DNA of 33,709 nt from Candidatus Cloacimonadota bacterium (GCA_021734245.1 JAIPJH010000025.1:1-33709); one strand, 5' to 3'. Positions 1-8,499 are shown, numbered from the stretch's first letter. Notes: generated by a model from the sequence alone, not told the origin. Program-made: numbers and translations.

Positions 1-271
1 ATTATTCATTTTCCACCTCCATGGAGCAAGGTGAAAAATGAATTTACGATTTCAAATCGAAAAATATTTTTTATGCCATTTTACCCACTTATAATCTGCG
101 TCTTCACGATTTCATACTGTCTTTAACTGGACAGCAGTGGTAAAATAAATGAAATAACTGCTTCTAAATTTTTTATATTTATTATTTTATGCCGATTTCC
201 TCAATATTTTTGTTGCTTCATATACTAATGATTATAGTTTTGTATGAGTATAAAAGGAGAGGCGTAATATA
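1..271. other. Intergenic leader upstream of the C25 protease, with hairpins
   Basis: No gene is visible. A strong inverted repeat opens the window: arms 5-18 and 29-42 match at 13 of 14 positions around a ccatggagca centre. Smaller palindromes are cgattt-c-aaatcg (48-60) and ctgtc/gacag (about 116-133). The first hairpin probably belongs to the 3' end of a gene left of the window. A possible -10 (tatact, 221-226) precedes the protease gene, but I see no convincing -35. The ribosome binding site is the aaggaga stretch near 254-260. Confidence 0.5.
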
Positions 272-3200
272 ATGAGAAAAATTTTGATAGTACTAATTAT
301 CATTTTTAGTTGTATATTGAATGCTGAAATATTCAATTATGAAGACAGCTGGAATGAAACTGGATTTAGAATTCTTGAAAACACAGATAGTAAAATAAAA
401 TTGAATTATTCAATTCAAAATTTTGAATTATCTGATTTTATTTTAAAAGGTGAGACTACAAAAGTGATTCCACTTCCGGGAGTATTCTTGCCAAATGATG
501 CGGGAATGCCAAACTTGCCGGGGAGCAGTCGTTATCTTGCAATTCCACAGAATTCAAAAGTGGAGATCAGCAATATAAATTTTCGTAAAGAAACTATTTC
601 CAATATAGAAATTGCCCCTGCACCACGCATTCCTCTGGATACAGAAGATGGTCCGCTTGAATATACGAAAAATGAGCAAGTATACAATTCAGATTCATTT
701 TATCCTGAAAGTTTTATTCAAATATCCAAGCCTTCGAAAATTCGTGGGATAGATGTTTTGATGCTGGGAATTACTCCATTTCAATACAATCCCGTAACCA
801 AAGAATTGATAGTTTATCGAGATATCGAAGTTGAAATATCAATAATCGGAGGAAATGGTCAAATTGGAGAAGATCGACTCCGTAGTCGCTGGTGGGATAA
901 CATTCTTTACGATTCTGTTTTGAATTCGGATGTTATTCCAGAAGTGGATTATAATAATAGAGAAGTTTATCGAGATGGTGCCGAATATCTTATCATCTGC
1001 CCCAATGATCCTGATTTTTTAGCCTGGGCAGATTCCATCAAAACCTTCCGCCAGAAACAGGGAATTTCCACGATGATCGTTACTACAACCGAAGTCGGCG
1101 GAAATACTGTTTCGGCAATAGAAAATTACGTGAATAATGCCTATAATAATTGGACAACTCCTCCGGCTGCTGTACTGCTGCTGGGCGATTATGGAACAGT
1201 AGGAAACACTGTAGTTTCTCCTATTTGGAATAGCTACTGTGTTTCAGATAATATTTTTGCAGATGTAAATGGCAATAATATGCCAGATATTGTTTTTGCC
1301 AGGATGACTGCTCAAAATGAAATTCAACTTCAAACAATGATCACAAAATTCCTGAATTACGAAAGAAATCCACCTACCGATCCCAATTTTTATGATCATC
1401 CGATTACTGCTTTAGGTTGGCAAACCGAGCGTTGGTTTCAAATATGCTCAGAAGTTGTTGGAGGTTATTTTAGAGAAGTTCATGGAAAGAATCCTGTTAG
1501 AATCAATGCAATTTATTCTGGAACTCCAGGATCAACATGGTCAACTGCTACAAATACATCAACAGTAGTAAATTATTTTGGACCTTCCGGAGTTGGCTAC
1601 ATTCCAGCGACACCAGCAGAGCTCGGAGGTTGGAGCGGAGGCACAGCTTCAGATGTAGTAAATGCCATCAACAATGGCTCATTCATTTTGCAACATCGAG
1701 ATCATGGATATGAACAAGGATGGGGAGAACCATCATTTAATTCATCAAGTATCGACAACTTAACGAATACTGATTTATCATTTATTTTTTCAATTAACTG
1801 TCTTACTGGAAAATATAACATGTCAGGTGAATGTTTTACTGAGAAATTTCATCGTTATACTTACAATGGAGAAAACTCTGGTGCACTTGGACTTATTGCA
1901 GCCTCCGAAGTATCATATTCTTTTGTGAACGATGTTTACGTTTGGGGCATGTCCGATAATATGTGGCCGGATTTTATGCCGTCTTATGGTACAACTCCAG
2001 ATTCCAGAGATGTACTTCCGGCCTTTGGCAATGCGGCTGGAAAATATTTCTTAGCACAATCTTCCTGGCCATATAATACAAACAATAAAGAAGTAACTTA
2101 CCATCTTTTCCATCATCACGGAGATGCATTTTCCACAGTCTATTCTGAAGTTCCACAGAATATTTCTGTATCACATTATTCTACTATTCCAATAGGATCA
2201 ACATCTTTTAACGTTACAGCCGATGAAGGTTCATTTATAGCTCTTACAATTGATGGTGAGATCTTGGGAACAGCTGATGGTACAGGTTCTCAGGTTTCGA
2301 TTTCTATACCTGCAATTGGCGACAGCGATGTTCTTTTTGTAACTATTACCAAACAAAATTATTATCGGTATGAAGCAGAAATTCAAACAGTAAATCCAGC
2401 TGATATCACAGTCAGTCCAACCTCAATTTCAGAAAATTTGACTCCAGATCAGCAATCACAAAGAACACTTTCCATCAGTAATGACGGACAAGCAGGATCG
2501 ATTCTGTATTATGAAATATTAATCAATAGTGATGCTGAACGTAATATTAAGAATCTATCAAGTCTTACAAAAGTTCAATTATCAAATCCTTTAAATGTCA
2601 ATTCCATTGTACCAGTTAAGCTGGAATCGGTAACTTCTACAGATGCTACAACTCTCAAATATCATGATGGGCTGGCTTATATTGTTGGATTTACTAATCC
2701 TGGAGATATTAATTGTGCTGCAAGATTTACTTCAACAGAATTATCATCTTATTATACTAGTAACGAAATTACTCAAGTTAAAATGGTGATATATACTTCT
2801 GATTTTACAAATTGTACAGTCAAAGTATGGGAAGGAGGACATTCTGGTAATCCGGGACCTTTAGTTTATTCTCAAGATATTACTGGCTCAGTAAACATTG
2901 GTGGATGGACATCACATACATTATCGACTCCGATACAATTAATCTCAGGAAATGAGTATTGGGTTGGTTATTCATTAAATTATTCAGGTTCAGGTAATCC
3001 TTTCGGTGCAGATGATGGTCCTTTAGTTGTTGATAAGGGTGGTTGGTATCAGTACAATATAGGGTCTTGGGCACAAATAACATCTAGTAATCTTAACTGG
3101 TGTATTGAGTTTGTAGTTGAAGAATCCTTTGCTAATCTTACTCTCACCTCTCCCAATGGTGCTGAAGTCTGGGCAGCTGGAACATCACAAAATATTACCT

Positions 3201-3889
3201 GGAATCACAGCGGAGCGGCACTTGCCAATGTGAAGCTGGAATATTCGGTAGATAACGGTACAAGTTACACAGACATAATTTCATCGACTCCAAATGATGG
3301 CAGTTACAGTTGGAATGTAGCTGATGTGAATTCATCTAATTGTCTTATTCGAATCAGCGATCCGAATGATCCTGATATTAATGATGTTTCCAATGCTAAT
3401 TTCAGAATTTATGGCCCGGTAGATTGGTTGACTATAAATAGTTCGAGTGGATCTTTGAATCAGGGAGAAACTGATGGTTTGATCTTGGATTTTGATACAA
3501 CTGGACTGTCAACAGGAACTTACAATGCAAATATTGAAATTTCCAGTAACGATCAGGATGAGCCATTAATCAACGTTCCTGTATCGCTTATAGTTTCACC
3601 TTCTCAGGCTGCAACTCCCACTGGAATTGCTATTTCTATAGATGAGAGCAATTCCATTTTAAGTTGGAATGTTGTCGCAGATGCCCAGGTTTACAAAATT
3701 TATGCAGCAGATTCTCCCGATGGAACCTTCCAGTTAATGGGAACTTCTACAACTATTTCTTATGATATTTCTACTATAACTGATTCCAAAAAATTCTTTT
3801 ATGTAACTGCGGATAATGAAGCTGCCACAGATGTAATAACCACAGATAATGAAAATTTTAAAAAGAAAATAAGGAAAAATAATGAATAA
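272..3889 (+). CDS. Secreted gingipain-type cysteine peptidase (family C25), multidomain
   Basis: A secreted cysteine endopeptidase. Residues 1-18 form a signal peptide. Residues about 20-205 look like the C25 propeptide. The peptidase domain spans about 235-610, with the catalytic dyad very probably His478 (in HRDHG) and Cys510 (in FSINCLTGKY), matching the gingipain pattern of a His-Gly motif followed by Cys after a hydrophobic strand. Then come an Ig-like stretch (about 710-755), a Gly/Trp-rich beta module resembling choice-of-anchor or DUF4082 domains (about 806-946), a Kre9-type module starting LTSPNGAEVW (about 955-1045), a BACON-like repeat (about 1048-1110) and an FN3-like domain (about 1113-1187). 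At 1205 aa it is long for the family because of these modules. The protein ends in a basic tail (KKKIRKNNE) with no recognisable type IX sorting domain. Its last 8 nt overlap gpmI. Family assignment is confident; processing and surface attachment are inferred. Confidence 0.9.
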   Translation: MRKILIVLIIIFSCILNAEIFNYEDSWNETGFRILENTDSKIKLNYSIQNFELSDFILKGETTKVIPLPGVFLPNDAGMPNLPGSSRYLAIPQNSKVEISNINFRKETISNIEIAPAPRIPLDTEDGPLEYTKNEQVYNSDSFYPESFIQISKPSKIRGIDVLMLGITPFQYNPVTKELIVYRDIEVEISIIGGNGQIGEDRLRSRWWDNILYDSVLNSDVIPEVDYNNREVYRDGAEYLIICPNDPDFLAWADSIKTFRQKQGISTMIVTTTEVGGNTVSAIENYVNNAYNNWTTPPAAVLLLGDYGTVGNTVVSPIWNSYCVSDNIFADVNGNNMPDIVFARMTAQNEIQLQTMITKFLNYERNPPTDPNFYDHPITALGWQTERWFQICSEVVGGYFREVHGKNPVRINAIYSGTPGSTWSTATNTSTVVNYFGPSGVGYIPATPAELGGWSGGTASDVVNAINNGSFILQHRDHGYEQGWGEPSFNSSSIDNLTNTDLSFIFSINCLTGKYNMSGECFTEKFHRYTYNGENSGALGLIAASEVSYSFVNDVYVWGMSDNMWPDFMPSYGTTPDSRDVLPAFGNAAGKYFLAQSSWPYNTNNKEVTYHLFHHHGDAFSTVYSEVPQNISVSHYSTIPIGSTSFNVTADEGSFIALTIDGEILGTADGTGSQVSISIPAIGDSDVLFVTITKQNYYRYEAEIQTVNPADITVSPTSISENLTPDQQSQRTLSISNDGQAGSILYYEILINSDAERNIKNLSSLTKVQLSNPLNVNSIVPVKLESVTSTDATTLKYHDGLAYIVGFTNPGDINCAARFTSTELSSYYTSNEITQVKMVIYTSDFTNCTVKVWEGGHSGNPGPLVYSQDITGSVNIGGWTSHTLSTPIQLISGNEYWVGYSLNYSGSGNPFGADDGPLVVDKGGWYQYNIGSWAQITSSNLNWCIEFVVEESFANLTLTSPNGAEVWAAGTSQNITWNHSGAALANVKLEYSVDNGTSYTDIISSTPNDGSYSWNVADVNSSNCLIRISDPNDPDINDVSNANFRIYGPVDWLTINSSSGSLNQGETDGLILDFDTTGLSTGTYNANIEISSNDQDEPLINVPVSLIVSPSQAATPTGIAISIDESNSILSWNVVADAQVYKIYAADSPDGTFQLMGTSTTISYDISTITDSKKFFYVTADNEAATDVITTDNENFKKKIRKNNE

Positions 3890-5411
3890 AGCTCTACTTT
3901 TGATCTTAGATGGATTCGGCATCAACGAATCAGATTACGGCAATGCCATAAAAGCTGCTAAGACACCGAACTACGATACATTTTATGCTGAAAATCCCCA
4001 CAGCCAGCTTAATGCTTCTGGTTTGAATGTTGGTCTTTTGAAAGGCGATATGGGAAATTCGGAAGTTGGACATCTGAACATCGGTGCCGGAAGAGTGGTT
4101 TACCAGCTCAACAGCCTCATCATGAAGTCCATCGAAGATGGAGATTTCTACCAGAATTCTGTTCTGCTTTCAGCTATCGAGCAGGCAAAGAAAAATACCA
4201 GCAAGCTGCATTTGATGGGACTGCTTTCCGATGGCAATGTGCATACAAATATCGATCATCTCTGGGCACTCCTGAAGCTCTGTAAACAGGAAGGAATGGA
4301 TCAGGTTTATTATCATGCTTTCATGGATGGACGCGACACTCTTCCCCATTCCGGAATAGACTTCATGCAGCAGTTTCTGGAAAAATCCACAGAAATTGGA
4401 ATTGGCAGGATCGCGACTATTTCCGGTCGTTATTATGCCATGGATCGTGATAATCGCTGGGACAGGATCGAAAAAGCTTACGATGCAATCGTGAATGGAA
4501 AAGGAGAAGAATATTCCGATCCGATAGAAGCAATTCAAGGTAGTTATGATGAAGAAATTACCGATGAATTTATAATTCCAAAAGTGATGATCGAAAATGG
4601 TGAACCAGTTGCCAGGATCGAAGAAAACGATGCTGTGATCGCTTTTAATTTTCGGGCAGACAGGATGCGTCAAATTACACGAGCTTTGAAGATACCTGAT
4701 TTTGATAAGTTTGAAAGAACAGAATTCAACAATTTAAAATTCGTAAGTATCAGTGAATATGATATAGAATTCAACGATTATATCGATGTGGCTTATCACT
4801 TGAAAAAAATGGATAATATTCTGGGCAAAATTATTTCCGTTAAAGGGCTGAATCAATTGCGCCTGGCGGAAACTGAAAAATATGCTCATGTAACTTTCTT
4901 TTTTAACGGCGGAGTAGAAAAACCATTCCCAAAAGAAGATAGAATTCTGGTTAATTCACCCCAAGTTGCCACTTACGATCTGCAGCCGGAAATGAGTGCA
5001 TACGAAGTGTGTGATAAACTTATTGATGCAATCAGAAGCGAGAAGTATGACTTGATCATCACTAATTTTGCAAACTGCGATATGGTCGGTCACACGGGTG
5101 TTTTTGAAGCTGCAGTAAAAGCTGTGGAAACTGTAGATAAATGTCTGAACAAGATCATTCCAGCCGCCCGGGAAAATGGTTTTAATATTCTACTGACAGC
5201 CGATCATGGCAACGCCGAAAAAATGCTGGATGAAGAAGGCAGAATTTTTACGGCACACAGTAAAAATCCAGTGCCATTCGTGGTACATTCTCAAAAGAAG
5301 AAAATAGAAAAAATTCAAAATGGAATTTTAGCTGATATCGCTCCCACGATTTTAAATTTGATGGAAATCGAAAAACCGAAGGAAATGACCGGCAATAGTT
5401 TGATAGAGTGA
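3882..5411 (+). CDS. gpmI: 2,3-bisphosphoglycerate-independent phosphoglycerate mutase
   Basis: A cytoplasmic glycolytic/gluconeogenic enzyme interconverting 3- and 2-phosphoglycerate through a phosphoserine intermediate and two Mn ions. At 509 aa it has the usual full length. Visible family motifs are the N-terminal metal site LILDGFG (Asp10), the catalytic serine in GNSEVGH (Ser60), FMDGRDTLP, RDNRWDR in the phosphate-binding insertion, NCDMVGHTG and TADHGNAE supplying the remaining metal ligands. The start ATG lies inside the last codons of the upstream protease gene (ATGAATAA, 8-nt overlap) with an aagga element just before it. The two genes are therefore probably translationally coupled despite unrelated roles. 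The stop is followed directly by a palindromic repeat cluster. Confidence 0.96.
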   Translation: MNKALLLILDGFGINESDYGNAIKAAKTPNYDTFYAENPHSQLNASGLNVGLLKGDMGNSEVGHLNIGAGRVVYQLNSLIMKSIEDGDFYQNSVLLSAIEQAKKNTSKLHLMGLLSDGNVHTNIDHLWALLKLCKQEGMDQVYYHAFMDGRDTLPHSGIDFMQQFLEKSTEIGIGRIATISGRYYAMDRDNRWDRIEKAYDAIVNGKGEEYSDPIEAIQGSYDEEITDEFIIPKVMIENGEPVARIEENDAVIAFNFRADRMRQITRALKIPDFDKFERTEFNNLKFVSISEYDIEFNDYIDVAYHLKKMDNILGKIISVKGLNQLRLAETEKYAHVTFFFNGGVEKPFPKEDRILVNSPQVATYDLQPEMSAYEVCDKLIDAIRSEKYDLIITNFANCDMVGHTGVFEAAVKAVETVDKCLNKIIPAARENGFNILLTADHGNAEKMLDEEGRIFTAHSKNPVPFVVHSQKKKIEKIQNGILADIAPTILNLMEIEKPKEMTGNSLIE

Positions 5412-5416
5412 AAAAG

Positions 5417-5537
5417 CCTTGAAAGGATTTCCATCAGAGAAATTCTTTCAATTCGATCCTTTCAAGGGTTAAAAAATTAAGCATAGAACCTTGAAAAGGT
5501 TGAGCGGGAAGAAAAACCTTATAAACCTTTTCAAGGT
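5417..5537. repeat. Composite palindromic repeat, locus 1 (two hairpins)
   Basis: Two inverted repeats lie in tandem right after the gpmI stop. Hairpin A has 12-bp perfect arms (ccttgaaaggat 5417-5428, atcctttcaagg 5456-5467). Hairpin B has 14-bp perfect arms (accttgaaaaggtt 5488-5501, aaccttttcaaggt 5524-5537), with a loop rich in ggaagaaaa. Both arm sequences and parts of the loops recur downstream of ileS; hairpin B recurs again before icd. No T-run follows, so these are not typical intrinsic terminators. A REP-like mobile or mRNA 3'-end element is the likeliest reading. Confidence 0.85.
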
Positions 5538-5556
5538 AAAAGAATGAGGAGTTGAC

Positions 5557-5961
5557 ATGAAAAGTGTTGATCGCATTGATATCAAAAAGAAGTGGCCGAT
5601 CCCGACGTCAGTAAAACTTTTTTTAATGTTGGCAGTAATTCTGGGAATCTGGGGACGCAGCTGCTGGCTCAAAACCAAAGACTCTAATATCAAGATTTCA
5701 AATATTGAAGTTGTGGAAGCCACCAAAGTAACTGCCGATATTGAATTCAATGTGGCAAATCGCGCGACAGTAGCTTTAAAAAAATCTTTTCTTATCAAGA
5801 TCATCGATAAAGAAGATCAGCTTGTAGCCAGCAAAATTGCCCAGATCGAATTACAACCCAAATCCAAAAAACGCTACCTTAAAATTCTGCAGAAATTTAA
5901 CGTTCCACTGATGAACGGTAAAGACGACATTAAAGAAGTTACAGTAGAAGTTTATAAATAA
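5557..5961 (+). CDS. Small membrane-anchored protein, function unknown
   Basis: I do not recognise this 134-residue protein. A short charged N-terminus is followed by one hydrophobic segment (about residues 18-34) that should act as an uncleaved anchor. The remaining ~95 residues alternate polar and hydrophobic positions (NIKISNIEVVEATKVTADIE and onward), suggesting an exported beta-sandwich of the FxLYD, CARDB or LEA14 kind; that is a guess from pattern only. The start is supported by aggag eight bases before the ATG. Repeat hairpins flank the gene on both sides. Confidence 0.7.
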   Translation: MKSVDRIDIKKKWPIPTSVKLFLMLAVILGIWGRSCWLKTKDSNIKISNIEVVEATKVTADIEFNVANRATVALKKSFLIKIIDKEDQLVASKIAQIELQPKSKKRYLKILQKFNVPLMNGKDDIKEVTVEVYK

Positions 5962-5969
5962 AAATATTG

Positions 5970-5995
5970 TCATGGTCAGCGAAGTCGAACCATGA
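5970..5995. repeat. Short palindromic repeat between two genes
   Basis: Arms tcatggt and accatga enclose a loop tcagcgaagtcga, between the small membrane protein and the esterase gene. The core (catggtcagcgaagtcgaaccatg) resembles short dispersed palindromes common in FCB-group genomes; that comparison is from memory. It lies just upstream of the esterase ribosome binding site (gagg), so it would be in the esterase mRNA leader. Confidence 0.5.
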
Positions 5996-6006
5996 AGAGG
6001 TAAACT

Positions 6007-7509
6007 ATGAAAAATATTTTAATGTTTTTTATTTTAATAATTTCCATCAATCTATTTTCCCAAAATTTTGAAGATTTAAATGAGCTTTCTGCAAAAGAAA
6101 CATTTCAATATCTCTCTAATTGGAATGAATTCGATCAACCAGTGAAAACAGGAATTCTGGTAAAAGATTCGATTGCCGTAAATGATACTTTGATTGCGCC
6201 TTTTGCCTACTATATTCCTTCCAACTACAAAGCAACTGAAAGATCTCCGCTTTTCGTTTATCTGCATGGTGGTGTGGGAATTCCGGAATTTTACCCGATT
6301 GAAGATCTTTCTACTGACGATGAATTTGCTGCATTTGCCGAAGAAAATAATATGCTGGCTCTTTTCCCTTCTGCAAACATGTACTGTATGTGGTGGGATG
6401 TGATTGGTGCCGAAAATATTTTGAATCAGATCAAACTAATGAAACGAAAATTCAATGTAGATGATGATAGAGTTTTTGTTTCCGGTATTTCTGATGGAGG
6501 TTCCGGTTCTTTCCATTTGGCAATGACAAGACCCGATGCTTTTGCATCTTTCTATCCAATCATTGGAATGCTGAGTGTAGGTAATCTGGAAAATGGCATG
6601 CACTCATTTCCAACAAATATGAAAAATCGTTTTGTTTCGGCCGTAAATAATAACAATGATGGACTTTATCCAACTAAAAAAATGAGAAAATTGATGAATA
6701 TTGCCCAGGAAGCTGGAGCAGATCTTTTTTACAAAGAAATCTGGGGACCTGGTCATGAAGTACCGTATTTGGAAAATCATCTTAAACTCATGAAATCTCA
6801 AATGCACAAACATCCTCGAGATGCCTTCCAACCGGAACTTTTCTGGGAGGTTGCTGAACCGGAATTCAGCAAAAGCGACTGGCTGGAAATTACCCAGATC
6901 GATACACTACAAGATGTAAAAGAATGGCACGAAATTTACAACGTAAAACTTACCGATAATCGTATGATGTTCGGCTTCAATCATGACCAAGAATATGAAG
7001 GAATGGGAACTAAGATTACAAATATAGTAGAAAATTCTGCTGCCGAAGATGCCGGATTACAAGTTGCTGACATCATCATCGGTATGGATGGAAAAGAAGC
7101 TGCAAATATTGATAGTCTGGTTACCTGGCGTGATGCCAAACAGCGGGGCGATGAATTTTCTTTGACTGTTCTGCGAGACGGAGAGGAAGTTGTGCTGAAA
7201 GGTAGATTTCCCCGTCCGACTGAGTATGATGCTTTCCGTTTTTCTAAAGCATCAGGAGCTGTAAAAGCTCGTTATTACGGAAATATCTTCGAAATTGAAA
7301 CATCACGCGTTAAAGAAATTGCTCTATATTTCCATCCCGAAATGATCAACCTGGAAATTCCGGTGATCGTGAATATAAATGGACAAAAAGTTTTTCATGA
7401 TACAATTGATTTTGATAAAGATTTAATGATCCAGAATTATCAAAAGTGCTTCGATCGTAAAGCACTGTGGATAAATAAATTAACTTTGAATGTTCCAGAG
7501 GAAGTATAA
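6007..7509 (+). CDS. Secreted alpha/beta-hydrolase (esterase) with a C-terminal PDZ domain
   Basis: A signal peptide (about residues 1-19, ending near LFSQ) is followed by an alpha/beta-hydrolase of the feruloyl-esterase / PHB-depolymerase / predicted-peptidase type. The oxyanion strand is FVYLHGG, the nucleophile elbow GISDGG puts Ser162 at the catalytic position, and His250 in GPGHEVPY is the likely catalytic His. Asp218 in NNNNDG is a candidate acid. Residues about 325-400 form a PDZ domain (KITNIVENSAAEDAGL, then ADIIIGMDGKE). The last ~90 residues are beta-rich and unassigned. The start has gagg upstream. Substrate is unknown. A PDZ domain fused to a hydrolase of this kind suggests substrate tethering or self-assembly in the periplasm or outside the cell; this is inference. 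Confidence 0.82.
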   Translation: MKNILMFFILIISINLFSQNFEDLNELSAKETFQYLSNWNEFDQPVKTGILVKDSIAVNDTLIAPFAYYIPSNYKATERSPLFVYLHGGVGIPEFYPIEDLSTDDEFAAFAEENNMLALFPSANMYCMWWDVIGAENILNQIKLMKRKFNVDDDRVFVSGISDGGSGSFHLAMTRPDAFASFYPIIGMLSVGNLENGMHSFPTNMKNRFVSAVNNNNDGLYPTKKMRKLMNIAQEAGADLFYKEIWGPGHEVPYLENHLKLMKSQMHKHPRDAFQPELFWEVAEPEFSKSDWLEITQIDTLQDVKEWHEIYNVKLTDNRMMFGFNHDQEYEGMGTKITNIVENSAAEDAGLQVADIIIGMDGKEAANIDSLVTWRDAKQRGDEFSLTVLRDGEEVVLKGRFPRPTEYDAFRFSKASGAVKARYYGNIFEIETSRVKEIALYFHPEMINLEIPVIVNINGQKVFHDTIDFDKDLMIQNYQKCFDRKALWINKLTLNVPEEV

Positions 7510-7795
7510 TTAAGATTCTTACTAAGAACAACGTGAATGATAAGTCAACCCCTTCGCAAAGCTATGTCTTGGCAGGCCCAGTGGAATTGGAAAAAAACCA
7601 GCAGCAAAGCTGCATTCCACAGGGCAGGCAGAATGACAAATAAAAAAACGCCGTCATCCTGACGTACCTGTTAGCATTACTGAGGAAGGAACTCGTGAAA
7701 GTTCTTGCAGCTTAACTTCACGAATAGCAATTGAGATTCTTCCTGAGAACAACGTGCAAGATACGTCAGAATGACGGTTCAATAAAGGAGACAAA
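7510..7795. repeat. Intergenic composite of nested palindromes and direct repeats
   Basis: No gene. An outer inverted repeat ccgtcatcctgacgta (7651-7666) / tacgtcagaatgacgg (7762-7777) matches at 15 of 16 positions. A near-duplicate of its inner part begins at about 7512 (agattcttactaagaacaac) and 7733 (agattcttcctgagaacaac), so part of the element is present twice as a direct repeat. A third palindrome at about 7575-7625 has arms gcccagtggaat/attccacagggc with an inner gcagc-aaa-gctgc hairpin. It looks like one palindromic element inserted into or next to another. The ribosome binding site of the following gene (aaaggag) starts right after it. Confidence 0.75.
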
Positions 7796-8140
7796 ATGCC
7801 TTCCAAAAAAGTAGATGAATTCAATAAAGAAAGAGAACGATTGAACGAGCTTGTTCTAAAATATTCCGATAAAGAAATTAAACGATTTTTCAGTCTGGAT
7901 GGACAGATTTATCGTGATGATGTTTTATCTTCCAGAACCAAAGAGATGCTGGGCTTGGTTTCATCACTGGTTCTGCGCTGTGATGACTGCATCAAATATC
8001 ATCTCGGCAAATGTCATGAAAAAGGAATTTCAACTGAAGAGATCGAAGAAGTTTTTTCCGTGGGATTGCTCGTGGGCGGATCCATCACGATTCCCCACAT
8101 TCGTCGTGCTTTTGAATATTGGGAAGAATTAAACAAATAG
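7796..8140 (+). CDS. AhpD-like / carboxymuconolactone decarboxylase family protein
   Basis: A 114-residue, all-helical protein of the CMD/AhpD superfamily. It carries the redox motif CDDC followed by KYHLGKCHEKG, i.e. the CxxC-x(3)-H arrangement of AhpD-like alkylhydroperoxidase proteins, then the typical GISTEEIEEVF helix and a Gly-rich segment. Members use the CxxC pair for peroxide or disulfide chemistry, usually as oligomers in the cytoplasm. No peroxiredoxin gene (ahpC) is adjacent, so the physiological partner is unknown. The start is well supported by aaaggag upstream. Confidence 0.85.
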   Translation: MPSKKVDEFNKERERLNELVLKYSDKEIKRFFSLDGQIYRDDVLSSRTKEMLGLVSSLVLRCDDCIKYHLGKCHEKGISTEEIEEVFSVGLLVGGSITIPHIRRAFEYWEELNK

Positions 8141-8182
8141 AACTTTTCAATTAACAACAAATTTTTGCTAACCCATTTAATA

Positions 8183-8188
8183 TTGACA
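8183..8188 (+). promoter_or_regulatory. Candidate -35 box upstream of the zinc-ribbon/ileS pair
   Basis: A consensus ttgaca lies 57 nt before the likely start of the zinc-ribbon gene. The sequence downstream is AT-rich (tatacatatatta), but no tataat-like box sits at 16-18 nt, so this is only a candidate promoter. No T-box or other leader structure is visible in the ~90-nt gap. Confidence 0.25.
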
Positions 8189-8239
8189 CATATACATATA
8201 TTAGAAGTTTTGAGCCAGTTTTAAATAATGAGGAAATTT

Positions 8240-8494
8240 ATGTTTAAATTAGATGAAAAGCATTTAGAAAAAGCTAAGGAGTTTGCGGCACGTAACAGAA
8301 AAAAGAAGTCGTGTGGAAATTGTTACGACCGCGGTTATATTGGAGTTACTCCCGAAAACACATTAGCATTGTGTCATAAATGTGTGGACATGGAAAAAGC
8401 TCTGGAAGACTGGAAAAATTATGTAGCAGAAATTCCGGAATTGAAAGAGCAATACCAGGAACTTTTTGAAGATGAAAATGATAATCAGGAGTAA
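8240..8494 (+). CDS. Small zinc-ribbon-like protein upstream of ileS
   Basis: I do not recognise a named family. The 84-residue protein has a Lys-rich helix, then CGNCYDRGYIG and, about 20 residues on, LCHKCVDME. These two CxxC knuckles (the first resembling half of a DnaJ CxxCxGxG repeat) should bind one Zn or an Fe-S cluster. The C-terminal third is acidic and helical (ELKEQYQELFEDEND). An in-frame ATG also exists at 8228, but only the ATG at 8240 has a proper ribosome binding site (agga, 5 nt before), so I use it. It ends 5 nt before ileS and is surely co-transcribed. A role in nucleic-acid or ribosome binding is possible but not shown. Confidence 0.75.
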   Translation: MFKLDEKHLEKAKEFAARNRKKKSCGNCYDRGYIGVTPENTLALCHKCVDMEKALEDWKNYVAEIPELKEQYQELFEDENDNQE

Positions 8495-8499
8495 CAAAA

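Noticed and set aside
4170-4673. Antisense open frame (167 codons) inside gpmI
   Set aside because: A shadow of a highly conserved gene; composition is unlike a real protein and there is no ribosome binding site.
5417-5537. Intrinsic terminators after gpmI
   Set aside because: The stems are not followed by T-runs on either strand and recur elsewhere as a repeat family.
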